Positions 49,168-57,714 of a stretch of DNA of 64,000 nucleotides are shown here, piece by piece. Position numbers and translations under genes: made by a program. The stretch is from NCBI RefSeq assembly GCF_003122215.1, contig NZ_QEYD01000017.1, positions 1 through 64,000 on the forward strand. The letters run 5' to 3'. Numbering within the stretch: the stretch's first letter is position 1; each line of letters starts with the position of its first letter. The DNA comes from Pararhodobacter marinus (GTDB lineage Bacteria > Pseudomonadota > Alphaproteobacteria > Rhodobacterales > Rhodobacteraceae). The notes under the pieces were generated by a model, which worked only from the letters and a program-made list of their open reading frames with translations, made no database searches and was not told the DNA's origin.

Positions 49168-49590
49168 ATGACCAGCGTGCAGTTCACCATTCCCGGCAAG
49201 CCCTTCGGCAAGCAGCGCGCCCGCGCCACGGCCCGAGGCGGCTTCGCCCGCATGTACACGCCCAAGGAAACCGTATCCTTTGAACGCAGCGTAGGCACGA
49301 TTGCCGCGCCGCTGTTCGCCCGCCCCATCACCGGTCCGGTGCGCCTGCGCATTATCGCCGTCTTCGAGCCTGCCGCAAGCTGGTCGAAGAAAAAGCGCGC
49401 CACCCATCTTCACCGCCCCCACACCCAGAAGCCCGACTTGGACAACGTGGCCAAGGCCATCAAGGACGGCCTCAACCGCATTGCCTGGGCCGATGACAGC
49501 CAGGTCGCGGACCTTCACGTCGCGAAGCTCTGGGGGATCGCCGCATGCACGCAGGTCTGGGTCGAGCCCATGACCGAACAGAAGGACTGA
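49168..49590 (+). CDS. RusA-family Holliday junction resolvase
   Basis: 140 residues. N-terminal F-T-I-P-G-K-P-F-G-K-Q-R-A-R, K-P-D-L-D-N-V-A-K-A-I-K-D-G-L-N and W-A-D-D-S-Q-V are the RusA hallmarks, with the conserved Asp cluster. It cuts four-way junctions in phage recombination and before packaging. Confidence 0.9.
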   Translation: MTSVQFTIPGKPFGKQRARATARGGFARMYTPKETVSFERSVGTIAAPLFARPITGPVRLRIIAVFEPAASWSKKKRATHLHRPHTQKPDLDNVAKAIKDGLNRIAWADDSQVADLHVAKLWGIAACTQVWVEPMTEQKD

Positions 49591-49594
49591 CCCC

Positions 49595-49846
49595 ATGCCC
49601 GCCGAAACCGCCTATGACGTGACCGCCGACGAGCTGCGCGCTTTTGTCGAGCGCTACGAGCATCTCGAAGCCGAGAAAAAGGACATCGCGGACCAGCAGA
49701 AGGAAGTGATGGCCGAAGCGAAGGGCCGGGGCTACTCGGTCAAGGCCCTGCGCCGGGTCATCGCTGACCGGAAGAAGCGCGCCGACGAACTGGCCGAGGA
49801 AGAGGCCGTCGTTGACCTCTACAAAGCCGCGCTGGGGATGCAGTGA
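49595..49846 (+). CDS. GapR-like nucleoid-associated protein (DUF2312)
   Basis: 83 residues matching the length and pattern of Caulobacter GapR: D-E-L-R-A-F-V-E-R-Y, E-A-E-K-K-D-I-A-D, V-M-A-E-A-K-G-R-G-Y-S-V-K-A-L-R and V-D-L-Y-K-A-A-L-G at the end. GapR encircles overtwisted DNA ahead of replication forks. Encoded between RusA and the DnaB helicase, it likely helps phage replication. Confidence 0.85.
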   Translation: MPAETAYDVTADELRAFVERYEHLEAEKKDIADQQKEVMAEAKGRGYSVKALRRVIADRKKRADELAEEEAVVDLYKAALGMQ

Positions 49847-50025
49847 CCTGGCAATCCATCGGACAGATCGCCCGCAGGCTCGTGGAGGCACAAAGTGACG
49901 CAAATCGTGCAGTTCCGGCAGGAAGAACAGATCCCGCACTCGGTTCCGGCGGAACAGCAGATCCTCGGCGCGATGCTGTGCCGGCAGGATCTGATCCCGT
50001 CCATCATGGCGCGGGGCGGGGCTGA
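49843..50025 (+). CDS. Possible short protein overlapping the dnaB start
   Basis: GTG start coupled to the GapR-like stop. The first ~17 residues (T-W-Q-S-I-G-Q-I-A-R-R-L-V-E-A) look genuine, but the rest overlaps the helicase frame. It may be a translational coupler for dnaB. Confidence 0.3.
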   Translation: MTWQSIGQIARRLVEAQSDANRAVPAGRTDPALGSGGTADPRRDAVPAGSDPVHHGAGRG

Positions 50026-51279
50026 CCTTTTCGCGGACCCCGTTCACGCCGCCATTTTCGAGGCAGCACGGGCCAAGGACGCTCGAGGCGAACTCGCATC
50101 GCCGGTCACGCTGGCGCCGCAGCTGGCAGAGCATCTTTCCGAGCTTGGCGGCTCGCGATACCTCGCCCGCCTTGCTGGCGCCGCAGCGGGCCGCACGGCT
50201 GCGAAGGCATACATCGACCAGCTGGCGGACCTTCGCGACAAGCGGCGCATCGTGGCGGCGCTGAGCGAGGCGAGGGCGGCGATGGTCGAAAGCAGCGCGG
50301 CCACCGTCGCGGCGCAGCTGGAGGCCGCTCTGGCGGTCATCCAGCCTGCCGTCGGCGAGAATGGCCCTGTCTCGATGATGTCCGCCACCATGAAGGCCAT
50401 GGAGCAGATCAGCGCCGCCTATGCCGGTGAGGATGACGGGTCGGTGAAGTCGGGAATCGGCGCGCTCGACACGTTGATTTCCGGCTTCTATCCCGGCGAA
50501 TTGACGCTGATTGGCGGCCGCCCGTCGATGGGGAAAACTGCCGTCGCACTGCAAGCCGCTCTGCACGTTGCCCGGGCCGGTCACGGCGTCTGCATCGCCT
50601 CGCTCGAGATGAACCCCGAAGCCATGGCCGTGCGGGCGCTGTCCGAGGCCACGGCCAATGCCGGGAACGGGGTGAACTACTCGAGCATGCGCCGCGGTGA
50701 AATGGCGGAGCATCAGGTCGACACCCTGCGCAAGGTCGCGACCCCGGTTGCCGATCTGCCGATCATGTTCCTGTCGCGCCAGCATTCCGACCTTGGCGCG
50801 CTCTATGCCGGAGCGAAGCAGGCAAAGCGGATGATGGGCGACAATCTCCGCCTGTTGGTGGTCGATTATGCCCAGCTTCTCAGGTCCAAGGCCAGCACGC
50901 GCTACGAGCAGATCACCGAGATCAGCATCGCGCTGAAGGCCCTTGCGGGTCAACTGAATGTCCCTGTCATCGCGCTGTCCCAGTTGTCTCGATCGCTCGA
51001 GAGCCGGGAAGACAAGCGCCCCCAGCTTTCCGACCTTCGCGAAAGCGGCCAGCTCGAGCAGGACGCGGACTGCATCATCTTCTGCTACCGCGACGAATAT
51101 TACCTCGAGCGCGAGCGCCCGGACGCTGACGATATCGAGGATTTCACGCTCTGGCAGCAGGCGATGGACAAGCAGCGGAACCGGCTCGAGCTGATCGTAG
51201 CCAAGCAGCGGCAGGGAAGCATCGGCACCGCGCGCCTCAAGTTCAACCCGGCACTGAACACTATCTGGGAGGACGAGTG

Positions 51280-51283
<4 letters not shown>
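49895..51283 (+). CDS. Replicative DNA helicase (DnaB-like)
   Basis: 462 residues from GTG 49895, with GGAGG six bases before. N-terminal domain with S-V-P-A-E-Q-Q-I-L-G-A-M-L. The RecA-like C-terminal domain has Walker A G-G-R-P-S-M-G-K-T (residues 207-215), B L-L-V-V-D-Y-A-Q-L-L and L-R-E-S-G-Q-L-E-Q-D-A-D. Prophage 2 thus replicates with its own helicase and the DUF1376 partner. Confidence 0.92.
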
Positions 51284-52065
<782 letters not shown>

Positions 52066-52069
52066 AACG

Positions 52070-52447
52070 ATGACCCAGCACCCCCGCACCCTTGCAGAAG
52101 CCGCCGCGCTCGAGGTCGAAGCCGCCCGCCGGAACGGCCTGTACGGCGCCACATGGGACACCAAGGCCAGGAGCCAGAACAACGCCGCCCAAGAGGACCG
52201 GCGCAAGGCCAAGCGCCACGCGGCCTGCCGACTGTACCTCGGCGCCTTGGCTGATGGGGATCTGACCATCGCGGGGCTTGCGCGGGCCATTGGTCGCACG
52301 CCCTCGGCGGCATCGCAGCAATCCAAGATCATAGAGGCCGAGGGGCTGTTGCGTCGCTATTCACTCGGAGACCGCAGCTGGGCCGCCATCACCCCCGCCG
52401 GCAGGGCATGGCTCGCAGAGCATGACAGCGCGGGAGGCGAGGCATGA
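52070..52447 (+). CDS. Phage winged-HTH protein
   Basis: 125 residues. Residues ~60-110 read as a MarR-like wHTH (T-I-A-G-L-A-R-A-I-G-R-T-P-S-A-A-S-Q-Q). The N-terminal half is charged and helical. It may regulate the late operon; unproven. Confidence 0.6.
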   Translation: MTQHPRTLAEAAALEVEAARRNGLYGATWDTKARSQNNAAQEDRRKAKRHAACRLYLGALADGDLTIAGLARAIGRTPSAASQQSKIIEAEGLLRRYSLGDRSWAAITPAGRAWLAEHDSAGGEA

Positions 52448-52686
52448 CCGAACACTACCGCATCAAGTGGGCGCGCGTCACCGTTTGCAACAGGTATGGA
52501 TGCTGGAAAGAGCGCCGCTGCATTGCACAGCGCCGCGTGTCGATTCTGGGCTTCATCCGCTTTTGGTGGCCGCTGGAGGACGGCGACTGGCGGATCGATG
52601 AAAGCCGATGCTACGCCGATATCGAGAACGACATGGCGGTGCGCGCTCCCCTGCCGGAGCCGCAACGGGTGAGGCCCGAAGCATGA
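52444..52686 (+). CDS. Small phage hypothetical protein
   Basis: 80 residues with V-C-N-R-Y-G-C-W and G-F-I-R-F-W-W-P-L-E-D-G-D-W. ATGA overlaps on both sides. The function is unknown. Confidence 0.55.
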   Translation: MTEHYRIKWARVTVCNRYGCWKERRCIAQRRVSILGFIRFWWPLEDGDWRIDESRCYADIENDMAVRAPLPEPQRVRPEA

Positions 52687-52838
52687 AGCGCGCCATGGAC
52701 GAGATCCGCCTCTTGCTCTCCGACAAGCTGCTGCTCTGGGCGCTGGCCATCGCTCCCGCTGATCACCCCGAGACCGAGGAACTGGCCTCATCGCTGCACT
52801 GGCTGTTCGCCAAGAAGCTCCGCCGGTTCACCCGATAA
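52683..52838 (+). CDS. Small helical phage protein
   Basis: 51 residues, MKRAMDEIRLLLSDKLLLWA, one amphipathic helix and a basic end. It lies directly before the NusG-like gene. The role is unknown. Confidence 0.55.
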   Translation: MKRAMDEIRLLLSDKLLLWALAIAPADHPETEELASSLHWLFAKKLRRFTR

Positions 52839-52864
52839 TCACACGCGCACAAAGCGAGGGACAC

Positions 52865-53455
52865 ATGACCATGCACAGCAGCTATTTCATCGGGCAGGTG
52901 ATCCAGCCGGAACCCACACGCCCGATCCAAGTCGGGGACATCGGCACGCCCACGTGGTACGCATTCCTTACCACGCCCCAGAAGGAAGGCTCGGCCAAAG
53001 CGTGGCTGGAAAAGAAGGGCGTCGAGGCGTGGTATCCGACCGAAACCCGCTGGCGCAAGATCGCCAAAGGGAAGATCAAGCGGAAGGAATACGAGGCGGT
53101 CCTTGTCCCTCGGTACATCTTCGCCCGGTTCACTGGCCGGCCGCAATGGGACCTGCTGAAAGCCAGCCGGTGGCTGACCGGCGTTGTCGGAATCGACGGC
53201 GTTCCCCTTCCGATCACCGACGAAACCCTGGCCGCAATGGAGCAGGTGCCCGCTCGACTGGCAGAGATCCGCGCCCGTGAGGAGGAGCGGCGCACGATCC
53301 GCCCCGGCGATCGGGTGCGCATCCGTGATGGAGCGATGGAGGGGTGGGTGGTCGAGGTTCGCAGCATCCACGCTGGTATTGCCCGCTTCATCGTCCCTTT
53401 GATGGGTGACCGCGAGACCGAGATGCAGGTTGATCGTCTTTCGAAGCAACAATGA
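52865..53455 (+). CDS. NusG/RfaH-like antitermination protein (NGN + KOW)
   Basis: 196 residues. An N-terminal ~30-residue extension is followed by the NGN domain: W-Y-A-F-L-T-T-P-Q-K-E, Y-P-T-E-T-R-W, L-V-P-R-Y-I-F-A-R-F and G-V-V-G-I. A helical linker leads to a KOW domain near residues 145-190 (R-P-G-D-R-V-R-I-R-D-G-A-M-E-G-W-V-V-E-V). It is the last gene before the late promoter/leader/terminator, the place of lambda Q, so an antiterminator or processivity factor for late transcription is inferred. Confidence 0.88.
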   Translation: MTMHSSYFIGQVIQPEPTRPIQVGDIGTPTWYAFLTTPQKEGSAKAWLEKKGVEAWYPTETRWRKIAKGKIKRKEYEAVLVPRYIFARFTGRPQWDLLKASRWLTGVVGIDGVPLPITDETLAAMEQVPARLAEIRAREEERRTIRPGDRVRIRDGAMEGWVVEVRSIHAGIARFIVPLMGDRETEMQVDRLSKQQ

Positions 53456-53456
53456 C

Positions 53457-53484
53457 TTGCGCGATGGTCAACCTATGGTATCTT
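53457..53484 (+). promoter_or_regulatory. Candidate late promoter (pR'-like)
   Basis: -35 TTGCGC (53457-53462) and -10 TATCTT (53479-53484), 16 bp apart, just after the NusG-like stop. The transcript would start near 53491 and run through a structured leader. Confidence 0.5.
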
Positions 53485-53620
53485 GGGCGCACCCGGTGAC
53501 GGTCGGTAGCCGGGGCGCCCTCGATATACGAGGCAGCGTTGCGGCACCGAGGGACAAAGCCGAGGCCCTGCATCATGCAACGCCACAACGGAGAAATTGC
53601 GCCCAGCCGATAGATTGACA
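53485..53620 (+). ncRNA. Structured late leader RNA (hypothetical)
   Basis: GGGCGC (53485-53490) pairs with GCGCCC (53515-53520) around a GC-rich loop; CCTCG-atata-CGAGG at 53519-53533 is a second hairpin sharing two bases with the first. No ORF fits. The layout, leader then terminator, resembles leaders where antiterminators load. Confidence 0.45.
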
Positions 53621-53623
53621 CGC

Positions 53624-53654
53624 TCCCGCCCGGTACGCCGCGCGGGGTTTTGTT
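53624..53654 (+). terminator. Intrinsic terminator-like hairpin before the terminase genes
   Basis: TCCCGC/GCGGGG stem (one G-U pair) with a 12-nt loop and TTTTGTTT. It would stop unmodified late transcripts ~165 nt from the promoter. Confidence 0.65.
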
Positions 53655-53655
53655 T

Positions 53656-53823
53656 CTACTCCCTCACATCCTCGGTTCCTTCGAGTATCTCCAGAACACG
53701 GACGATCAGCGCAGCGGCGGTGTGCCTATCCACCCCGCAGTCGATGGCCGCTTTCCCGATAGCGTGCGCTACCTCGTCATACCCAGCCCGAGGGGTGGGG
53801 TCGGGTAGCCCGGTATCTGGCAT
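53656..53823 (-). CDS. Small antisense-oriented protein before the terminase
   Basis: 55 residues, MPDTGLPDPTPRAGYDEVAH, helical C-terminal part; AGGAGG precedes the ATG. It points against the late genes and lies between the terminator and TerS. The function is unknown. Confidence 0.6.
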   Translation of the reverse strand: MPDTGLPDPTPRAGYDEVAHAIGKAAIDCGVDRHTAAALIVRVLEILEGTEDVRE

Positions 53824-53921
53824 TTCATGGTCCTCCTGCCGAGAAGGCACGATTTTTGCCATGCAGAAGGTGATTCTGGAAGCTTGTTCAACACCTTGGA
53901 AAAGCCAAACTGGAGAACGAC

Positions 53922-54425
53922 ATGGCCGACCCCGCCAAAGGGCCGGGCGGCAAGCTGACGCCGAAGCAAGAAGCCTTCGCCCTCGCATTCTTTGAGACCG
54001 GCAACGCCGCTGAGGCCTACCGTCGCGCCTATGACGTGAGCGAGAATGCCCGCGATCATTGGATCTACGTCGAGGCCGGACAGCTCCTCGACCACCCTGA
54101 GGTTACCCTGAGGCTCCAAGAGCTTCGTGAGCACGCCGAGCGGCATGCCATCTACACCCGGCAGAAGGCCATGGAAGAGCTGGAGGAAGCCCGCGAAACG
54201 GCAAGGGTGAACGCCCAGGCCGCCGCTATGGTCAGCGCCACATCGGCCAAGATCAAGCTGCTGGGCCTCGATAAGCCCGCGCGGCTGGAGGTCACGAGCC
54301 CGGACGGCAGCATGAGCCCCAAGCCTGCCGTCCTGCTGGCCAACCTGTCGGACGAGGAGCTCGCCCAGCTTGAACGCCTTACCGACAAAGCGCGACATTC
54401 AGAGGGAGTGGGCGAGAAGGAATAG
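53922..54425 (+). CDS. Terminase small subunit (Terminase_2/TerS)
   Basis: 167 residues. N-terminal L-T-P-K-Q-E-A-F-A-L-A-F-F-E-T-G-N-A-A-E-A-Y-R is the TerS HTH signature; helical oligomerisation and C-terminal regions follow. It recognises the packaging site for the TerL encoded next. Confidence 0.87.
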   Translation: MADPAKGPGGKLTPKQEAFALAFFETGNAAEAYRRAYDVSENARDHWIYVEAGQLLDHPEVTLRLQELREHAERHAIYTRQKAMEELEEARETARVNAQAAAMVSATSAKIKLLGLDKPARLEVTSPDGSMSPKPAVLLANLSDEELAQLERLTDKARHSEGVGEKE

Positions 54426-55830
54426 CCTCGGCTTCGCCCGGTTCTTCTTCCCGGCCCGAGAGGGCATGGACCTGATCGAGGGGCCTCACCATCGGGTGAT
54501 CGGCGCCACGCTTGACCGCGTGCTGGCCGGGGAAATTACGCGGCTGCTGATCACGCTCCCGCCCGGCTACACCAAGACCGAAATGGCGGTGGTAAACTTC
54601 ATCGCCAGGGGCTTTGCCATCAACCCGGCGGCGCGGTTTATCCACGCGACCTTTTCAGACGACCTCGCCCGGGAGAACAGCGACAAGATCAAGAGCCTGA
54701 TCGAGCTTCCCGAGTTCAGCGAAATTCAGCGGGTTACCATCCGGTCAGACACAAGCGCAAAGGATCGCTGGAAGACCAATGAGGGCGGCGGGATGCTCGC
54801 CAAGGCCGCAGGCGGTCCGATCACCGGCTTTCGGGCCGGGTACATGGACAAGGCGGTGTTCACCGGTGCGCTCGTGGTGGACGATCCGCTCAAGCCCGAC
54901 GACGCATTCAGCCCAGCGAAGCGCGCCGCGGTCAACAAGAGGGCGACCAACACCTTCCGCAGCCGACTTGCGCACGAGGGCGTGCCCATCGTGGTCATCA
55001 TGCAGCGCCTGCACGGCGACGATTTCGCTGGGCACCTTCTGAAAGGCGGAACCGGCGAGGTCTGGGATCACCTCGATCTGCCGGTGCTGATCGACCGCAG
55101 CGCGGAATACCCGAAGGAATGGACACACGGGCGCCCTGTGCCGCACGACCTACCGGATGGCCCGCTCTGGCCGGAAAAGCATTCCGAGGCAGAGATCGAG
55201 GTCTTGAAGGCCGACGCCTATACCTTTGCCAGCCAGTACATGCAGCGCCCTGTCGGTATCGAGGGCGCGCTGTTCAACATGGACGGCTTCGAATGGTGGT
55301 CCGAACTGCCTGAGTTCGAGTGGACGTGCATGTTCGCGGACACCGCGATGAAGACCGGCGAGCGGAACGACTATTCCGTGATTCAGCTATGGGGGAAGGC
55401 AGCGCGCGGGATTTACCTGATCGACCAGGTGCGCGGCAAATGGGAAGCGCCAGAGCTAGAGCGCACCGCGCTGGCGTTCTGGGCCAAGGCAAAGGCTGGG
55501 GGCTATCACCCGCGCGGCCTGCGCGTCGAGGACAAGGCATCTGGAACGGGCCTTATCCAGTCCATTCGTCGGCAGGGGAACATCCCCATCACCGGTATCA
55601 AGCGGGAGCGGGACAAGTTCACGCGCGGGCTGGACGCATCGCCTTGGATTGCCAGCGGCCAGGTCTTTCTGCCGGCCAACGCGCAATGGACCCCCGCGCT
55701 GCGCCATGAGCTGCAGATCTTCGACGGCCTCGGCGCGGGGCATGACGACCAGGTGGATCCGCTGATGGATGCCATCAATGAAATGCTGGACGGCCGGAAG
55801 GTCGGCTACACCTATTCCATCGCGCTCTAA
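54370..55830 (+). CDS. Terminase large subunit (TerL)
   Basis: 486 residues, read here from TTG 54370; it overlaps TerS by 56 bp, so the true start is uncertain. ATPase: P-P-G-Y-T-K-T P-loop (near residue 63), Walker B A-L-V-V-D-D-P. The RNase-H-like nuclease has F-A-D-T-A-M-K and G-H-D-D-Q-V-D. Packages DNA through the DUF1073 portal encoded downstream. Confidence 0.9.
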   Translation: MNALPTKRDIQREWARRNSLGFARFFFPAREGMDLIEGPHHRVIGATLDRVLAGEITRLLITLPPGYTKTEMAVVNFIARGFAINPAARFIHATFSDDLARENSDKIKSLIELPEFSEIQRVTIRSDTSAKDRWKTNEGGGMLAKAAGGPITGFRAGYMDKAVFTGALVVDDPLKPDDAFSPAKRAAVNKRATNTFRSRLAHEGVPIVVIMQRLHGDDFAGHLLKGGTGEVWDHLDLPVLIDRSAEYPKEWTHGRPVPHDLPDGPLWPEKHSEAEIEVLKADAYTFASQYMQRPVGIEGALFNMDGFEWWSELPEFEWTCMFADTAMKTGERNDYSVIQLWGKAARGIYLIDQVRGKWEAPELERTALAFWAKAKAGGYHPRGLRVEDKASGTGLIQSIRRQGNIPITGIKRERDKFTRGLDASPWIASGQVFLPANAQWTPALRHELQIFDGLGAGHDDQVDPLMDAINEMLDGRKVGYTYSIAL

Positions 55831-55839
55831 GGGGGCGGC

Positions 55840-57714
55840 ATGACCAAACCGCACTACCGCCGCACCGCCGATGGCCGCACCGTCATGTTGCACGATGGGT
55901 ATCGCAATCTTGTCGCCAATCTCGGCACCGATCGCGACAAGGCCTATCACGGCAGCTATGTGCTGAACCTGCTGGACGCGCATTCCCTGCTGACGATCTA
56001 CCGATCCGCATGGTTGCCTCAGGCCATCGTGGACATCCCGGCCCTGGACGCGGTGCGCAACTGGCGCTCGTGGCAAGCAAAGCCGGATCAGATCACGCAG
56101 CTGGAAGCCGAGGAAAGGCGGCTTGGCCTGCGCGAGAAGACGCGCGATGCCCTCAAGGCCGCTCGTCTCTACGGCGGTGCCGGCATCCTCATGCTGGACG
56201 GCTCGTCTGACCCGACGAAGCCGTTGAACCCCGAGCGGATCAGGAAAGGCGGCCTGAAGGGGCTTGTCGTCGTGACGCCCATGCAGATCTCGCCGGGCGA
56301 GATCGAGCGCGACCCCGAGAGCCCATTCTATGGGCGCCCTGCCTATTACAGCCTGTCCACCGGCACCAAGGCGGCAGAGCAAATCCACCCCTCCCGTCTT
56401 GCTGTCTTCGATGGTGTCCCGGTGCCCGATGCGGCGACCGTGTCGACGGGGTGGGGCGACAGCGTTCTGCTCGCCGCGATGGACGCGATCAATCACGCCG
56501 ATGGCTTTGTGGCGAATGTCGCGGCACTGGCGCACGAGGCCAAGATTGACGTGATCCACATCCCGCGCCTCATGGAAATGCTGGCGTCGGGGCAGGAGGC
56601 TGCAATCACCGAGCGCTTGATGCTCGGCATGAGGAACAAGGGGACGAATGGCGCCCTGGTGTTGGACGGGGGCGGCACCATTCCCGGCTCGTCCGAGGTG
56701 CGCGGCAAGGAGGAATACGAGCAGAAATCCGCGAGCTTCAGCGGCCTCGATGCGCTCTGGGATCGCTTCATGATGGTGGTCTCGGGCGCAACGAAGCTTC
56801 CGATCCCGGTGTCACGGATCTTCGGTCGCTCCGCTGCAGGGATGAATGCCACCGGCGACGGTGACGAGCGGGTTTACTTCGATGGCGTCAAGGCCATGCA
56901 GGAGCTGGAAGTGGGCCCGGCCATGGCAGCGCTGGACGAATGCCTGATCCGCTCCGCGCTTGGGGCGAGGCCTGCAGAAATCTTCTACGCATGGCGCCCG
57001 CTGCGCCAGGAAACCGAGGAAACTAAGGCCAAGGTCTTCAAGATGGTGGCCGATGCTGCGCGGGTTCTGGCCGGCCCGAACGGGATGATCCTGCCCGAGG
57101 AAGCCATTTCGGAGGCCGTCGCCAATCGCCTGATCGAAGACGGCTCGCTGCCCGGCCTTGAGGCGGCAATGGAGAAATACAACTGGCTGCCGGATGACAG
57201 CGATGGTTCGCCGGGCCAAAGTCCCGATGGCTCAGACAGCGCCGTGGTGACGGACAGCGCGCCCCGCACGCTCTACGTCAGCCGCAAGGTTCTTAATGCC
57301 GGGGAAATCATCCGCTGGGCCAAGTCGCAGGGCTTTGGCAAGACGCTCAACGCGTCCGATCTGCATGTGACGGTCGCGTTTAGCCGGACGCCGGTTGACT
57401 GGATGGAATGTGGCGAAAGCTGGCAGGGCCGGGTCGAGGTAGAGGCAGGCGGGCCGAGGCAAATGGAGCGCTTCGGCGAGGCGCGTGTCCTGCTGTTTGC
57501 CAGCAACGACCTGCATTGGCGACATGAGCGCTTCAAGGAAGCAGGAGCTTCGTGGGATCACCCACAATACCAGCCTCACATCACCATCAGCTACGACCCG
57601 GAGGCGCCGAGCATCGACGATATCGAGCCTTACCAGGGGCCGATCATCCTCGGGCCGGAGATCTTCGCGGAGGTCCAAGAAGACTGGGCCGCGCGCATCG
57701 AGGAAACAGAATGA
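55840..57714 (+). CDS. DUF1073 portal protein fused to a C-terminal 2H (Acb1-like) domain
   Basis: 624 residues. Residues ~1-440 are a DUF1073 portal (R-S-A-W-L-P-Q-A-I-V-D-I-P, A-R-L-Y-G-G-A-G-I-L, S-G-A-T-K-L-P-I-P-V). After a Ser/Asp/Gly linker, residues ~475-620 form a 2H phosphoesterase with two H-x-T motifs, H509-V-T511 and H580-I-T582, 71 residues apart, as in the anti-CBASS nuclease Acb1 (two H-x-T motifs). Such domains cleave 2'-5'/3'-5' cyclic oligonucleotide signals. Confidence 0.87.
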   Translation: MTKPHYRRTADGRTVMLHDGYRNLVANLGTDRDKAYHGSYVLNLLDAHSLLTIYRSAWLPQAIVDIPALDAVRNWRSWQAKPDQITQLEAEERRLGLREKTRDALKAARLYGGAGILMLDGSSDPTKPLNPERIRKGGLKGLVVVTPMQISPGEIERDPESPFYGRPAYYSLSTGTKAAEQIHPSRLAVFDGVPVPDAATVSTGWGDSVLLAAMDAINHADGFVANVAALAHEAKIDVIHIPRLMEMLASGQEAAITERLMLGMRNKGTNGALVLDGGGTIPGSSEVRGKEEYEQKSASFSGLDALWDRFMMVVSGATKLPIPVSRIFGRSAAGMNATGDGDERVYFDGVKAMQELEVGPAMAALDECLIRSALGARPAEIFYAWRPLRQETEETKAKVFKMVADAARVLAGPNGMILPEEAISEAVANRLIEDGSLPGLEAAMEKYNWLPDDSDGSPGQSPDGSDSAVVTDSAPRTLYVSRKVLNAGEIIRWAKSQGFGKTLNASDLHVTVAFSRTPVDWMECGESWQGRVEVEAGGPRQMERFGEARVLLFASNDLHWRHERFKEAGASWDHPQYQPHITISYDPEAPSIDDIEPYQGPIILGPEIFAEVQEDWAARIEETE

